DNA of 64,000 bases from Lonsdalea iberica (lineage in GTDB: Bacteria; Pseudomonadota; Gammaproteobacteria; Enterobacterales; Enterobacteriaceae). The stretch is taken from assembly GCF_002111585.1 (NCBI RefSeq), contig NZ_LUTP01000013.1:1-64000 (forward strand), given 5' to 3'. The translations under genes and the position numbers were made by a program. Position 1 is the first letter of the stretch, and each line of letters opens with the position of its first letter. Positions 53,539 through 62,466 of the stretch are shown here, piece by piece. The notes below the pieces were generated by a model that did no database searches, was not told the DNA's origin, and saw only the letters and a program-made list of their open reading frames with translations.

Positions 53539-55374
53539 ATGGAGCAAAACCCGCAGTCACAGCTCAAGCTTCTTGTCACCCGTGGTAAAGAGCAAGGCTA
53601 CCTGACCTATGCTGAGGTCAATGACCATCTGCCGGAAGATATCATCGACTCCGACCAGATCGAAGACATCATCCAGATGATCAATGACATGGGCATCCAG
53701 GTGATGGAAGAAGCACCGGATGCAGATGATCTTCTGCTGGCAGAAAATACCAATGACGCAGACGAAGATGCGGCAGAGGCAGCTGCGCAGGTGTTATCCA
53801 GCGTTGAATCCGAAATTGGCCGCACGACCGACCCAGTGCGCATGTACATGCGTGAAATGGGTACCGTTGAACTATTGACGCGTGAAGGTGAAATCGATAT
53901 CGCCAAACGCATTGAAGATGGTATTAACCAAGTTCAGTGCTCTGTGGCCGAGTATCCGGAAGCCATCACTTATCTGCTGGATCAGTACGATCGCGTTGAA
54001 GCAGGCGAAAGCCGCTTGTCCGATCTGATCACTGGCTTCGTCGATCCCAATGCGGAAGAAGACATCGCGCCTACCGCGACTCACGTGGGCTCCGAGCTTC
54101 CTAGCAAAGAACTCGAAGATAGCGATGACGACGATGACGATGACGACAGCGATGACGACAACAGCATCGATCCAGAACTGGCTCGCCAGAAATTCACCGA
54201 GCTGCGCGATCAGTATGAAGTGACCCGTCAAACCATCAAGGCCAACGGTCGCAGTCATGCCAAGGCCGCGCTGGAAATTCTAAATCTGTCCGAGGTCTTC
54301 AAACAGTTCCGTCTGGTACCTAAACAGTTCGATTTCCTGGTCAACAGCATGCGCACCATGATGGATCGCGTGCGTACGCAGGAACGTCTGATCATGAAGT
54401 ACTGCATCGAGCAGTGCAAAATGCCGAAGAAAAACTTTGTGACGCTGTTTGGCGGCAACGAAACCAACGATAAGTGGTTCGATGCGGCTCTGGCCATGAA
54501 TAAACCATGGTCCGAAAAACTGCGCGAAGTGCAGGACGACGTTCATCGCAGCATGTTGAAACTGCAGCAGATCGAAGAAGAAACCGGACTGACGATCGAA
54601 CAAGTCAAAGACATCAATCGTCGTATGTCGATTGGTGAAGCGAAGGCGCGTCGTGCCAAGAAAGAAATGGTTGAGGCGAACCTGCGTCTGGTGATCTCCA
54701 TCGCTAAGAAATACACCAACCGTGGCCTGCAGTTCCTGGATCTGATTCAGGAAGGGAACATCGGTCTGATGAAAGCCGTAGACAAATTCGAATACCGTCG
54801 TGGTTACAAGTTCTCAACTTACGCCACGTGGTGGATTCGTCAGGCCATCACCCGTTCCATTGCCGACCAGGCGCGCACCATCCGTATTCCGGTGCATATG
54901 ATTGAAACTATCAACAAACTCAATCGTATATCACGTCAAATGCTGCAGGAAATGGGTCGTGAGCCGACGCCGGAAGAGTTAGCTGAACGTATGCTGATGC
55001 CGGAAGACAAGATCCGCAAAGTGTTGAAAATCGCCAAAGAGCCGATTTCGATGGAAACACCAATCGGTGATGACGAAGATTCGCATCTGGGTGATTTCAT
55101 TGAAGATACCACGCTGGAGCTGCCGCTGGACTCAGCCACGTCTGAAAGCCTGCGCTCCGCAACGCACGACGTTCTTGCTGGCCTGACGGCACGCGAAGCG
55201 AAAGTGCTGCGTATGCGCTTCGGTATCGACATGAACACCGACCACACGCTCGAAGAGGTCGGCAAACAGTTTGACGTCACACGTGAACGTATTCGTCAGA
55301 TTGAAGCTAAAGCGCTGCGCAAACTGCGCCACCCCAGCCGTTCTGAAGTGCTTCGCAGCTTCCTGGACGACTAA
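53539..55374 (+). CDS. rpoD: RNA polymerase sigma factor RpoD (sigma 70)
   Basis: A 611-residue housekeeping sigma factor. It has region 1.1, the non-conserved region with the acidic tract starting about residue 189 ([14 protein letters not shown]), region 2 ([20 protein letters not shown]), region 3 and region 4 ([20 protein letters not shown]). The start at 53539 ([13 protein letters not shown]) matches E. coli. It ends with the LRSFLDD tail. Confidence 0.98.
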   Translation: MEQNPQSQLKLLVTRGKEQGYLTYAEVNDHLPEDIIDSDQIEDIIQMINDMGIQVMEEAPDADDLLLAENTNDADEDAAEAAAQVLSSVESEIGRTTDPVRMYMREMGTVELLTREGEIDIAKRIEDGINQVQCSVAEYPEAITYLLDQYDRVEAGESRLSDLITGFVDPNAEEDIAPTATHVGSELPSKELEDSDDDDDDDDSDDDNSIDPELARQKFTELRDQYEVTRQTIKANGRSHAKAALEILNLSEVFKQFRLVPKQFDFLVNSMRTMMDRVRTQERLIMKYCIEQCKMPKKNFVTLFGGNETNDKWFDAALAMNKPWSEKLREVQDDVHRSMLKLQQIEEETGLTIEQVKDINRRMSIGEAKARRAKKEMVEANLRLVISIAKKYTNRGLQFLDLIQEGNIGLMKAVDKFEYRRGYKFSTYATWWIRQAITRSIADQARTIRIPVHMIETINKLNRISRQMLQEMGREPTPEELAERMLMPEDKIRKVLKIAKEPISMETPIGDDEDSHLGDFIEDTTLELPLDSATSESLRSATHDVLAGLTAREAKVLRMRFGIDMNTDHTLEEVGKQFDVTRERIRQIEAKALRKLRHPSRSEVLRSFLDD

Positions 55375-55385
55375 TCCTGTCTGTT

Positions 55386-55419
55386 TAAGTATAGGGTCGG
55401 CAAGCCGATCCTATACTTA
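55386..55419 (+). terminator. terminator after rpoD
   Basis: About 16-bp stem with a 2-nt loop (AAGTATAGGGTCGGC with GCCGATCCTATACTT, one G-T pair). It lies 12 bp after the rpoD stop. Confidence 0.75.
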
Positions 55420-55449
55420 CCCTTCCTACAGACATACAGGCAAAAACAG

Positions 55450-55839
55450 ATGAAAACCTACTACCTCAACGCAGGCATCGCTCTTGCGGCATTACTCACC
55501 TTTTCCTCCTTCGCCGCCAACCACGCACTGAGCGGTTGTCAGGCAAAAGAGCACAACATCGAGCAGGAAATTTCGCAGGCCAAGGCGCACGGTAATCAAA
55601 ACCGCGTTGCCGGACTGGAAAAAGCGCTGAAAGAAGCGAAGGCGAACTGTACGGATAGTGCGCTGCTCCATAAGCGTCAGCAAAACGTCGATGAGAAGCA
55701 GCGCAAGGTTCAGGAGCTCGAACGCGAAGTTCAGGAGGCTAAACAGTCTGGGAAAGCGGATAAAGTGAGTAAGAAAACCGCCAAACTGGAAGAGGCGCGC
55801 CATGGCCTGAAGCAGGCCCAGGCAGAGCTTAGCCACTAA
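55450..55839 (+). CDS. yqjC: DUF1090 family periplasmic protein (YqjC-like)
   Basis: A 129-residue secreted protein, with signal peptide through about SSFAANHA and the conserved first mature motif LSGCQAKEHNIEQEISQAK. The rest is a long charged coiled coil rich in Lys, Glu, Gln and Ala. The second family Cys is in AKANCTDSALL. Function unknown; E. coli YqjC has been linked to acid response. It sits alone between rpoD and mug. Confidence 0.85.
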   Translation: MKTYYLNAGIALAALLTFSSFAANHALSGCQAKEHNIEQEISQAKAHGNQNRVAGLEKALKEAKANCTDSALLHKRQQNVDEKQRKVQELEREVQEAKQSGKADKVSKKTAKLEEARHGLKQAQAELSH

Positions 55840-55919
55840 GTCATCATCACCCGGTTGGCAGCTAATGGCGGTGCTGGCATCCTTCCTCCGACCGGGTTTC
55901 CTTTATTTCCTCACCTTCG

Positions 55920-56417
55920 CTAGGCATGCAACGCCTGATATAGCTCGTGATAGGATGCCGTCAGCGATTCCAACGTCGCGCGATTCAAGCCACTCGGATT
56001 CGGCAAAACCCACACCTGAGTCTCTCCCAGAGAGATATTTTGCTGACCCCAGTCCACTTTACTTCGACCGAATGCCTGAGAATAGGCCTGCTTGCCCAAC
56101 ACAGCGAGCGCTCGCGGCTGAAATCGCATGATCTTTTCACGTAATCGCTCCCCACCCTGCTTTAGTTCGTGGCGAGCCAACTCTAAGGCTTCCACGGTGG
56201 GCCTTTCCACTAGCATGGTTATTCCGCAGCCATAATCCGGCAGGAGGGTTTCCTCTTCCGGCGCCAATTGGCGATCGGTAAATCCCGCCAGATAAATCAC
56301 CCGCCAGAAGCGATTGTTGGCATTCGCGAAATGATAGCCGTGATGAGCCGTTGAAAGCCCCGGGTTAATACCACAGAAAACCACCTGCAGATGTGGAGCC
56401 AGAATATCCGTAATCAT
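55920..56417 (-). CDS. mug: G/U mismatch-specific DNA glycosylase
   Basis: A 165-residue UDG-superfamily enzyme removing uracil and ethenocytosine from mismatches. The active-site motif is [19 protein letters not shown] (about 12-30) with the catalytic Asn, and the second motif is [10 protein letters not shown] near the C-terminus. Next to rpoD and ileX as in E. coli. Confidence 0.96.
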   Translation of the reverse strand: MITDILAPHLQVVFCGINPGLSTAHHGYHFANANNRFWRVIYLAGFTDRQLAPEEETLLPDYGCGITMLVERPTVEALELARHELKQGGERLREKIMRFQPRALAVLGKQAYSQAFGRSKVDWGQQNISLGETQVWVLPNPSGLNRATLESLTASYHELYQALHA

Positions 56418-56558
56418 CTCAACCTCGTTATGTTACCCCGAATGTTTATGACAAATTCCAGCAATAATAACAACAGGCTAGCCCTGTCTAGAAAACCGCC
56501 ACCTGGCCGTACGTCTATAGACCTACCTATAAAGGGTAACGTATAATCAGCACCCGCT

Positions 56559-56634
56559 GGCCCCTTAGCTCAGTGGTTAGAGCAGGCGACTCATAATCGC
56601 TTGGTCGTTGGTTCAAACCCAACAGGGGCCACCA
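56559..56634 (+). tRNA. ileX: tRNA-Ile2 (CAT anticodon, lysidine-modified)
   Basis: 76 nt with encoded CCA: GGCCCCTTAGCTCAGTGGTT at the 5' end, anticodon loop CTCATAA, and CAGGGGCCACCA at the 3' end. It matches E. coli ileX in sequence and in location next to mug. The C34 is expected to become lysidine by TilS to read AUA. The 3' end is a known type of integration site, and accessory DNA follows directly. Confidence 0.95.
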
Positions 56635-56660
56635 AATTTAAGCTTTAAAACTATGAAATT

Positions 56661-56684
56661 AAACCACTTTAACCAGAGTGGTTT
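56661..56684 (+). terminator. ileX terminator
   Basis: AAACCACT, 8-nt loop, AGTGGTTT, then further T (seven in all), 26 bp after the tRNA. Confidence 0.8.
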
Positions 56685-57164
56685 TTTTGTTGCTTGAATA
56701 TAGATGGGCAGCAAAATGGCAGCAGGTAATTTCCCCAGACCAATAAACATCCCGCCGTAGCAAAGTAGCGAATTCATTTGTCAGAAATTCATATGCCCCT
56801 GGCCATCATTTGATGAATGCGGAGAAGTATGTTCATCAACCCCGGAGCAACGATTTAGCACATGACGGTTTCATGACTCACAAAGGTGGCGACACAATTA
56901 ACATTCTGGCACTGGTGATAAAGTCCATTCGTTTCACGTGAGATAGAGCAGCTGTTCTTGGCATAGGCGGCGGTTTGGCAAAACGGGCAACACCCCGCAG
57001 CAGCGTTTAATCATGACACCCTGGCAGGACATAGGTAGCCGTGTAATAATTGATCATCGGTCTATGATGTAACATCGCCGGTTATGCCAGGACGGCTCAA
57101 GCCTTTCCGACACAACACCCTATTCTATTGATATTGTTAATTTTATAGTAAAAGGATTGTTACT
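56685..57164. other. gene-free stretch at the edge of the ileX island
   Basis: No intact gene. It contains GATGGGCAGCAAAATGGCAG at 56703-56722, the kind of sequence seen just upstream of tRNA-site tyrosine integrase genes, but no integrase ORF follows here. The rest shows no recognisable protein remnant. AAAGGA at its right end is the SD of the PAAR gene. Confidence 0.5.
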
Positions 57165-57833
57165 ATGCCGGGAGCCGCCCGTCTCAACGATATAGGCAGT
57201 GGTCACGCGTGTTTTCCAGCTACTCCCGTCGTCGAAGGTAGTCAGGACGTTATCATCAATGGCCAGCCCGCCGCACGACAAGGTGACGCCGTTCAGCTCC
57301 ACGGTTGCCCCTGCCCCAATATGCCCCACGGTCTTCATCCGCGTCAGATAGCCGCAGGTTCCTCCACCGTCATCATTAACGGTAAGCAAGCCGCCCGTAT
57401 CGGCGACGATATCAACTGCGGTGGCAATATAGTGACCGGAAGCAGTAACGTCATTATCGGGGATACCCCCTATCAATCTCCGGTTGCTGGCTGTGCGCAA
57501 CAATCCGCCCAGCGGCGTGATCCGCTCCTCGCTTTATCGCCTATGTTGACCATCCCGCCGGTTTTTGCGAAATCCTGCCTGCGCGGTGAAGGCTGTACTG
57601 ACGCGGGAACGGAGAAAGAGACGGTTGATAACTTTGGGCAGATGGCGTTATTTGCTCAGCCCGTCGTCGACGATTGCTGTGGGTATCATCACCCTCACGT
57701 AAACAAACCGGTGGTGCAGCACGCGCAAGCTGCGAAGAAGAAAAAAACCTCTCAGTTGACTGAACCGACCGCGGCATCAAGACCTGTTCAACTCACTGGC
57801 TCGGAGCCTGGTATAAAACGCTTTATTACCTGA
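57165..57833 (+). CDS. PAAR-domain protein (T6SS spike tip) fused or coupled to a DNase
   Basis: A 222-residue protein. Residues 1-105 form a PAAR/PAAR-like domain: GAARLNDIGSGHACFPATPV, GQPAARQGDAV, IINGKQAARIGDDINCGGNI, with repeated VIING/VIIGD turns. PAAR proteins cap the VgrG spike of type VI secretion and carry effectors. The C-terminal part is a Cys/His-containing linker (CLRGEGC, CCGYHHPH). The stop at 57831 overlaps the next ATG (TGATG). In the downstream gene's frame the sequence is open back to 57764 (THWLGAWYKTLYYLM), so the two may be one polypeptide with a missing base. No vgrG or other T6SS gene is in the window. Confidence 0.85.
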   Translation: MPGAARLNDIGSGHACFPATPVVEGSQDVIINGQPAARQGDAVQLHGCPCPNMPHGLHPRQIAAGSSTVIINGKQAARIGDDINCGGNIVTGSSNVIIGDTPYQSPVAGCAQQSAQRRDPLLALSPMLTIPPVFAKSCLRGEGCTDAGTEKETVDNFGQMALFAQPVVDDCCGYHHPHVNKPVVQHAQAAKKKKTSQLTEPTAASRPVQLTGSEPGIKRFIT

Positions 57834-58969
57834 TGTCCTCAAAGGAAATAGCAGTAACGCCGACGCCATTGGCTAAATCAGCCATCACGCCAGTTGCCGC
57901 TGCCGCGGTTCCCGTGGCTACGATGTCTGCCGGAAACACGGTAGCAACCCGAGCCGCCGTCACCACGATGACGCAGGTTTGGGGGCAAGTGACATTGACT
58001 GAAGGCACACTGGCAGCATCAACTACGGTGCCTTTACTCGGTGTGCTGTTTTCCGCGTTGTACAGCCCTGCCGTTGGCGAAGGTAGCGACAAGGTACCGG
58101 GACGTGATGAGCACTGGCTGGAAGACACACTACGGCAGAAAGGCTGGGCAGGAGAAACCGCTACGACCCGCGTGCGTTTTTTCTGGCGTCCCGACATTCA
58201 CGGTAATATGCAGGTCTACGGCGTGCATACCGGCGAAGGCACGCCGTACGAAGGTGTGCGCGTCGCGAATATGGTGTGGAAACCCGAGCAAAGCCGCTAT
58301 GAATTTACGCCCGCACCGGGCGTCGACGGCCCCAAAATCACCTGGACGCCCGCCAATCCGGAGGGCTCTGAGCCAATATCGCAGACAGAGACGCCGGTCG
58401 CCCCTATCGATCAACCAACCATCCTGGTACACCCGATCCCGGACAGCGCAGAGGAAACAACAACTCCGCCGTTCCCGATGCCGGATGAGCAAGACTTCAA
58501 TGACTGGATACTGGTATTCCCGGCGGACGCTGGCATAAAACCGATTTATGTTTACCTGAAATCGACAGCAAGAGATGAACCCGGCGTCGTGACTGGACAA
58601 GGAGAAGTCCTGGCCGGCGAAGGGAAATGGCTGGACACCGCCAGTTCAGGACTGGGCGCACCAATACCGGCACAAGTTGCCGATAAACTACGTGGAAGAG
58701 AATTCAAAACATTTGACGCATTCAGAGAAGCATTTTGGTTTGCAGTTGCCAATGTTCCTGAGTTATTTATCCAGTTTAAACGGGGTAACTTAGGTAATAT
58801 TAAAAGCGGCAAAGCACCATCGCCAAAAGAAGTTGAACAAGTCGGCGGTAGAATTAAGTATGAGCTTCATCATGTTAAACTTATAAGTGAAGAGGGTGAA
58901 GTTTATAATATTGACAACATCAGAGTTGTAACCCCTAAACGACATATTGAAATTCATAGAGGTAAATGA
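57833..58969 (+). CDS. S-type pyocin/colicin-E9-like HNH DNase effector
   Basis: A 378-residue toxin. An Ala/Thr-rich segment (about 1-85) precedes a pyocin-S-type domain (about 86-240, GRDEHWLEDTLRQKGWAG). The C-terminal HNH nuclease (about 255-378) is of the colicin E2/E7/E8/E9 and pyocin S2 type. The fold motif is intact: EGKWLDTASSGLGAPIPAQV, LRGREFKTFDAFREAFW, YELHH (His346, His347), Asn362 and KRHIEIH (His371, His375). These align with His102, His103, Asn118, His127 and His131 of colicin E9, with identical spacing. It should cut DNA non-specifically. Two Im-like genes follow. Confidence 0.9.
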   Translation: MSSKEIAVTPTPLAKSAITPVAAAAVPVATMSAGNTVATRAAVTTMTQVWGQVTLTEGTLAASTTVPLLGVLFSALYSPAVGEGSDKVPGRDEHWLEDTLRQKGWAGETATTRVRFFWRPDIHGNMQVYGVHTGEGTPYEGVRVANMVWKPEQSRYEFTPAPGVDGPKITWTPANPEGSEPISQTETPVAPIDQPTILVHPIPDSAEETTTPPFPMPDEQDFNDWILVFPADAGIKPIYVYLKSTARDEPGVVTGQGEVLAGEGKWLDTASSGLGAPIPAQVADKLRGREFKTFDAFREAFWFAVANVPELFIQFKRGNLGNIKSGKAPSPKEVEQVGGRIKYELHHVKLISEEGEVYNIDNIRVVTPKRHIEIHRGK

Positions 58970-58970
58970 C

Positions 58971-59225
58971 ATGAAATCTATCAACGACTATACAGAAAAA
59001 GAATTCTTAGAGTTTGTTCATAAAATATTTAATGTCGACGGGACTACAGAGAAAGAGGATGTCGCAAATGTCCTTGAGTTCAAAAGATTGACTGAACATC
59101 CAGATGGATCTGACTTAATTTATTATCCACCAGATGACCGTGAGGATAGTCCTGAGGGTGTAGTCCAGGCTGTTAAAGAGTGGCGAAAATCGAAAGGCCT
59201 CCCGTTATTTAAAGACTCAAAATGA
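58971..59225 (+). CDS. colicin E9-type (Im) DNase immunity protein, first copy
   Basis: An 84-residue protein of the Im2/Im7/Im8/Im9 family. The start at 58971 has GAGG just upstream and lies one base after the toxin stop. The four-helix family core includes DYTEKEFLEFVHKIF and the toxin-contact motif HPDGSDLIYYPPDD with both hot-spot Tyr residues. C-terminus EWRKSKGLPLFKDSK. Most likely the cognate immunity of the DNase at 57833. Confidence 0.92.
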   Translation: MKSINDYTEKEFLEFVHKIFNVDGTTEKEDVANVLEFKRLTEHPDGSDLIYYPPDDREDSPEGVVQAVKEWRKSKGLPLFKDSK

Positions 59226-59343
59226 TTATGTAGGGCTGACAAATCACTGTCAGCCCCCATACACCCTAAGACTTTATATGTTGGTCGTCATCCCAGACAA
59301 GATATCACAGCAGCAAAAAGTGTATTCACAGGGAGAAGTAATC

Positions 59344-59610
59344 ATGTGTATAAAAAATAACTTAAGTGACTATACCGAACATGAATTTGAGTTATTTATA
59401 AACGGTATTTTCCGTGAAAATATCGCAGAAAATGATGAAAAACTTGATGAATTACTTGAACATTTTGAAAAAATAACATCTCACCCTGACGCTTCGGATC
59501 TTTTCTTTTACACACTTGAAGATGACCAATGCACCCCTGATGGTGTTACTAAATACATAAAAGAATGGCGAAAATCGCAAGGATTACCACTTTTCAAAGA
59601 TTCGAAGTAA
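59344..59610 (+). CDS. colicin E9-type (Im) immunity protein, second copy
   Basis: An 88-residue Im-family paralogue 118 bp downstream. The start at 59344 has a GGAGAA at about 59332; an upstream in-frame start at 59278 is less likely. The C-terminus (EWRKSQGLPLFKDSK) is almost the same as in the first copy. However, the contact motif reads HPDASDLFFYTLEDD, with the first hot-spot Tyr changed to Phe and helix 1-2 very different. It probably neutralises a different DNase whose toxin gene is lost. Confidence 0.88.
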   Translation: MCIKNNLSDYTEHEFELFINGIFRENIAENDEKLDELLEHFEKITSHPDASDLFFYTLEDDQCTPDGVTKYIKEWRKSQGLPLFKDSK

Positions 59611-59871
59611 CCATTGGAGAGGATGGTTAATCCTCTCTAAGAAATAAAAACGCCTATTTTTTCTTCATTCAGCAACGGCGATAAATGGCTCAACCTTGCT
59701 TTAAGCACGAATGACGATTCAAGCCCCAACAGGGTTAATTTCAGTTTGAAGTCTGCTTAATCTTAGCAAAAGTTGCGATTTGTAAAAAACGGTATTAACT
59801 GCAATTACTGGACTGAGATATAATCATGCTTGGCGGAGTTTAAATAACAATAAAATAACTAAGGAATGACA

Positions 59872-60429
59872 ATGTTTGACTATAAATCAGCATCAAAAGA
59901 ACAACTGAAAGCAGAAATGAAACGACTATGCTCTGTAGTATCAGATGTGCCGTTCGCTACCAAGAAAGAGTTTTTTCATCTCCCTGAAATACTTAGTGAA
60001 GGTGAAACACCTTTAGCGGTAGCAAGTGGAGCAATGGATGGCAACACATGGTTGATTACACTGACAAATAAGCGTGTCATCTTTTTAGATAAGGGTATGT
60101 TCTATGGGATTAAGCAGATTGATGTCAATCTAGGCAATATCGTTAGTGTGGGTGGAAAGACAGGAATACTTCTAGGTGAAATTCTCATTTCTACTAGCGG
60201 CCAGAACTACACTATAAAAAATATAATGAAAGAGTCTGTTATTCCTTTTACAAACTTAGTAAACGAAACCCGAAATAACCAAAAAGAATCATCGAAACAG
60301 CCGAATGAACCTTCGATTTCTTTTGATGAAAAAATTGAACAAATTAAGAAATTAGCTGCAATGAAAGAAGACGGAATTCTGACTGAGGAAGAATTTCAAA
60401 CACAAAAACAGCGTATTTTGAACGATTAA
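59872..60429 (+). CDS. PH-like and SHOCT domain protein
   Basis: A 185-residue protein. A bacterial PH-like domain lies at about 40-125 (AVASGAMDGNTWLITLTNKR, then VIFLDKGMFYGIKQIDV). A C-terminal SHOCT motif follows (IEQIKKLAAMKEDGILTEEE, about 153-172). The linker is Asn/Lys/Ser-rich. AAGGA 6 bp upstream favours the ATG at 59872. Such proteins are frequent cargo near integrases in prophage-like elements. GC content is clearly lower than in the core genes. Function unknown. Confidence 0.7.
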   Translation: MFDYKSASKEQLKAEMKRLCSVVSDVPFATKKEFFHLPEILSEGETPLAVASGAMDGNTWLITLTNKRVIFLDKGMFYGIKQIDVNLGNIVSVGGKTGILLGEILISTSGQNYTIKNIMKESVIPFTNLVNETRNNQKESSKQPNEPSISFDEKIEQIKKLAAMKEDGILTEEEFQTQKQRILND

Positions 60430-60431
60430 AT

Positions 60432-60839
60432 ATGCCTGTTCTTAAACAAGCCGATGGGCAATGGATAGCTGATTTATCTACTGTTGACCGAAGTAACGGC
60501 AATGAAGGCAAGCGCTCCCCTAAAAGATTCTTATCAAAAGGCGAAGCGCTTGCCTTTGAAACCTACACCCTGCATAAAATTGAAGATGCTGCCTGGCTTG
60601 AGGATGAGAAAGACAAGTGGCGTTTGTCCGATCTTGTGCATCTCTGGTTTGCCCCCCACGGTATAACTCTACGTGACGGTGAAAAACGGAAAAGCGCAGT
60701 GCTTTGGGCTGCTGAGTGTATGGGAACGCCGCTGGTTATCGGTAGAACGCTCAGTTGTTTGCTGCATATCGAGCCAAAAGGCTTGAGGGATAATTTTCTC
60801 GAACCAAACACGTTAACTACGTATCGCCCCGAACCATGA
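60432..60839 (+). pseudogene. P2-type phage integrase, N-terminal fragment
   Basis: 135 residues. The first about 110 match the N-terminal arm-binding and SAM-like domain of P2-family tyrosine recombinases: GEALAFETYTLHKIEDAAWL and WRLSDLVHLWFAPHGITLRD. The frame then runs into unrelated sequence and stops before any catalytic R-H-R-Y residue. It starts 2 bp after the PH/SHOCT gene. A broken integrase marks this stretch as a mobile-element remnant. Confidence 0.75.
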
Positions 60840-60869
60840 ATCTCGAACACGCCTATTTTTTAGCTGTGT

Positions 60870-61257
60870 CTAATGAGTTGTGAAGGCTGGGAGAATATGT
60901 AGTCCCTCCGGCTTATGGTGCCACCGTCGATGAGGATCTCCGGCCAGTTTCTGCCTCGTATAGATAACAGGTGGCATATCACCCAGTGAGCTATGCGGAC
61001 ATTCTTCGTTATATTCTATGAGCCAGTTTTCTGTCAGCTCGTGGACTTCTGGCTGTGTTCTGAACAGAGACATATCGTGTATTTCTGTTCGTAGCGTTTT
61101 GTTTAATCACTCAATAAATCCGTCTGCATCGGCCTGCCTGGCTGAATAAAATCGAGCATCGCGCCGTGCAATTCTGCCCGTTTGGCTAAAACAGCGGCTG
61201 TGAGTCCTGACCCATTATCGCTGCGTATAAATGCCGAATTGACTTTACTATGTATTG
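60870..61257 (-). pseudogene. IS3-family transposase (OrfB) C-terminal remnant
   Basis: On the minus strand FIRSDNGSGLTAAVLAKRAE (from 61240 down) carries the second Asp region of the DDE domain. GFIE*LNKTLRTEIHDM follows, containing the catalytic Glu, then ENWLIEYNEECPHSSLGDMP. There is one frame change near 61123 and an in-frame stop in place of Arg. The N-terminal half and both ends of the IS are missing, so it is dead. Confidence 0.8.
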
Positions 61258-61905
61258 GGACAATACGTCCCCCCCCATTTTTATTTACTTAGGGTGTCTT
61301 TTGACACCTTTCCATCATTAAATAACTGATATTCCGTAATCATCTATGGATTTAATAACGGGAAGACAGGGAGGTTTATCTTATAGTCATCTAGACTTGT
61401 GAACTTCATATTATTTAAGCAGAACAATTGATGCCCGAACCTAACTATTTTTATCTCAATACTATAACGAATAGTATTTATTTTATGCGTAGCGGAAAGG
61501 CCGCTAGACTGCGTTTTAAAAGAAAAAACCCAAGGGAGTTACAACACTAATCCCACACTAAAATTTAGTCTTTTGAACCAAAAAAGATCAAAAAACCAGC
61601 ACATAAAATCGATAACACCGCCTTAAACGATACATTAAATTTAATTAACTTCTAAATTTGGCTTAGTACTTAAAGCCCCTATAATTTGAATTAATATATC
61701 TCATTAAGATAGGAGAAGCAGGCAAGTTCATTCGACTAATAATGAATTCAGGGTTATTAATACCCTAGCATTTAATTGATTAATGTCTATCGTCGCTTGC
61801 CATTTATAATATCAAGCGCTGTATATTTCAATTACCCTACCTATATATGTTTCTTTATTATAAGGATACATATAAAGGAGTGGTCACCTATGACTGAGGA
61901 ATAAT
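61258..61905. other. AT-rich gene-free stretch upstream of the pilus operon
   Basis: About 650 bp, strongly AT-rich relative to the flanking genes, beginning with a run of eight C at 61270. No ORF of note. It presumably contains the promoter and control region of the csu-type operon. Just before the first pilin gene it carries AAAGGAG followed by a four-codon mini-ORF (ATG ACT GAG GAA TAA, 61890-61904), which overlaps the pilin SD. Confidence 0.5.
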
Positions 61906-62463
61906 ATGAAAACAGTACGTCCTCTCGCTCTTTCACTGCTGAGCACTGCGCTGACGTTATCTTTTGTTGGTGCGGCTCATGCGGCTACGGGGTCATTGAC
62001 CGGAGAGATCGGCGTTCAACTGACCATCGGTGAAGGCTGTACGGTTTCCAACAATAGTTCGTCCAGCGGCACGAACGAATGGGGAACCTTGAACTTTGGT
62101 GAATACGCCGACTTGACCAACGCCGTCAACGGTACCGTTATCGGTAAAGATGGCAGCAGCACCGTGTCCATCACCTGCAGTAATGGTCTGTCCCCTTCTT
62201 TGGCTTTAGATGGCGGCCTATACGGTACTTCCTCGGTTCGTAATCTGTCATCCAACGGCGGCAGCACCGTCATTCCTTACCACCTGTACTCCGACAGCGG
62301 GCGTAGCTCAGAAATCGCAATTAACGGCTCTTTGTCTCTAAATGCCGACGGCAGCGCGCAGAACATCCCGATTTATGGCCGTATTTCTCCGGCGGATCAG
62401 TCTACTACCGCGCCGGCGTCCGGTACTTATACAGATACTGTGACAGCCACACTGTCCTGGTAA
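61906..62463 (+). CDS. Csu-type pilus major subunit (SCPU domain)
   Basis: A 185-residue secreted protein with a spore-coat-U (SCPU) domain, as in CsuA/B of archaic chaperone-usher pili. Signal peptide ends at about AAHAA (residue 26). The core has GCTVSNNSSS, WGTLNFGEYADL, VSITCSNGLSPSLALDGG and the C-terminal YTDTVTATLSW donor-groove strand region. Two Cys can form the family disulfide. SD GAGGA precedes the ATG. First gene of the operon. Confidence 0.9.
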   Translation: MKTVRPLALSLLSTALTLSFVGAAHAATGSLTGEIGVQLTIGEGCTVSNNSSSSGTNEWGTLNFGEYADLTNAVNGTVIGKDGSSTVSITCSNGLSPSLALDGGLYGTSSVRNLSSNGGSTVIPYHLYSDSGRSSEIAINGSLSLNADGSAQNIPIYGRISPADQSTTAPASGTYTDTVTATLSW

Positions 62464-62466
62464 TAC

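Noticed and set aside
58041-58538. 165-codon frame inside the DNase gene
   Set aside because: Arg/Pro-rich out-of-frame shadow.
56635-61257. Direct repeat of the ileX 3' end as an attachment site
   Set aside because: I looked for a second copy of CAGGGGCCACCA downstream and saw none in the window.
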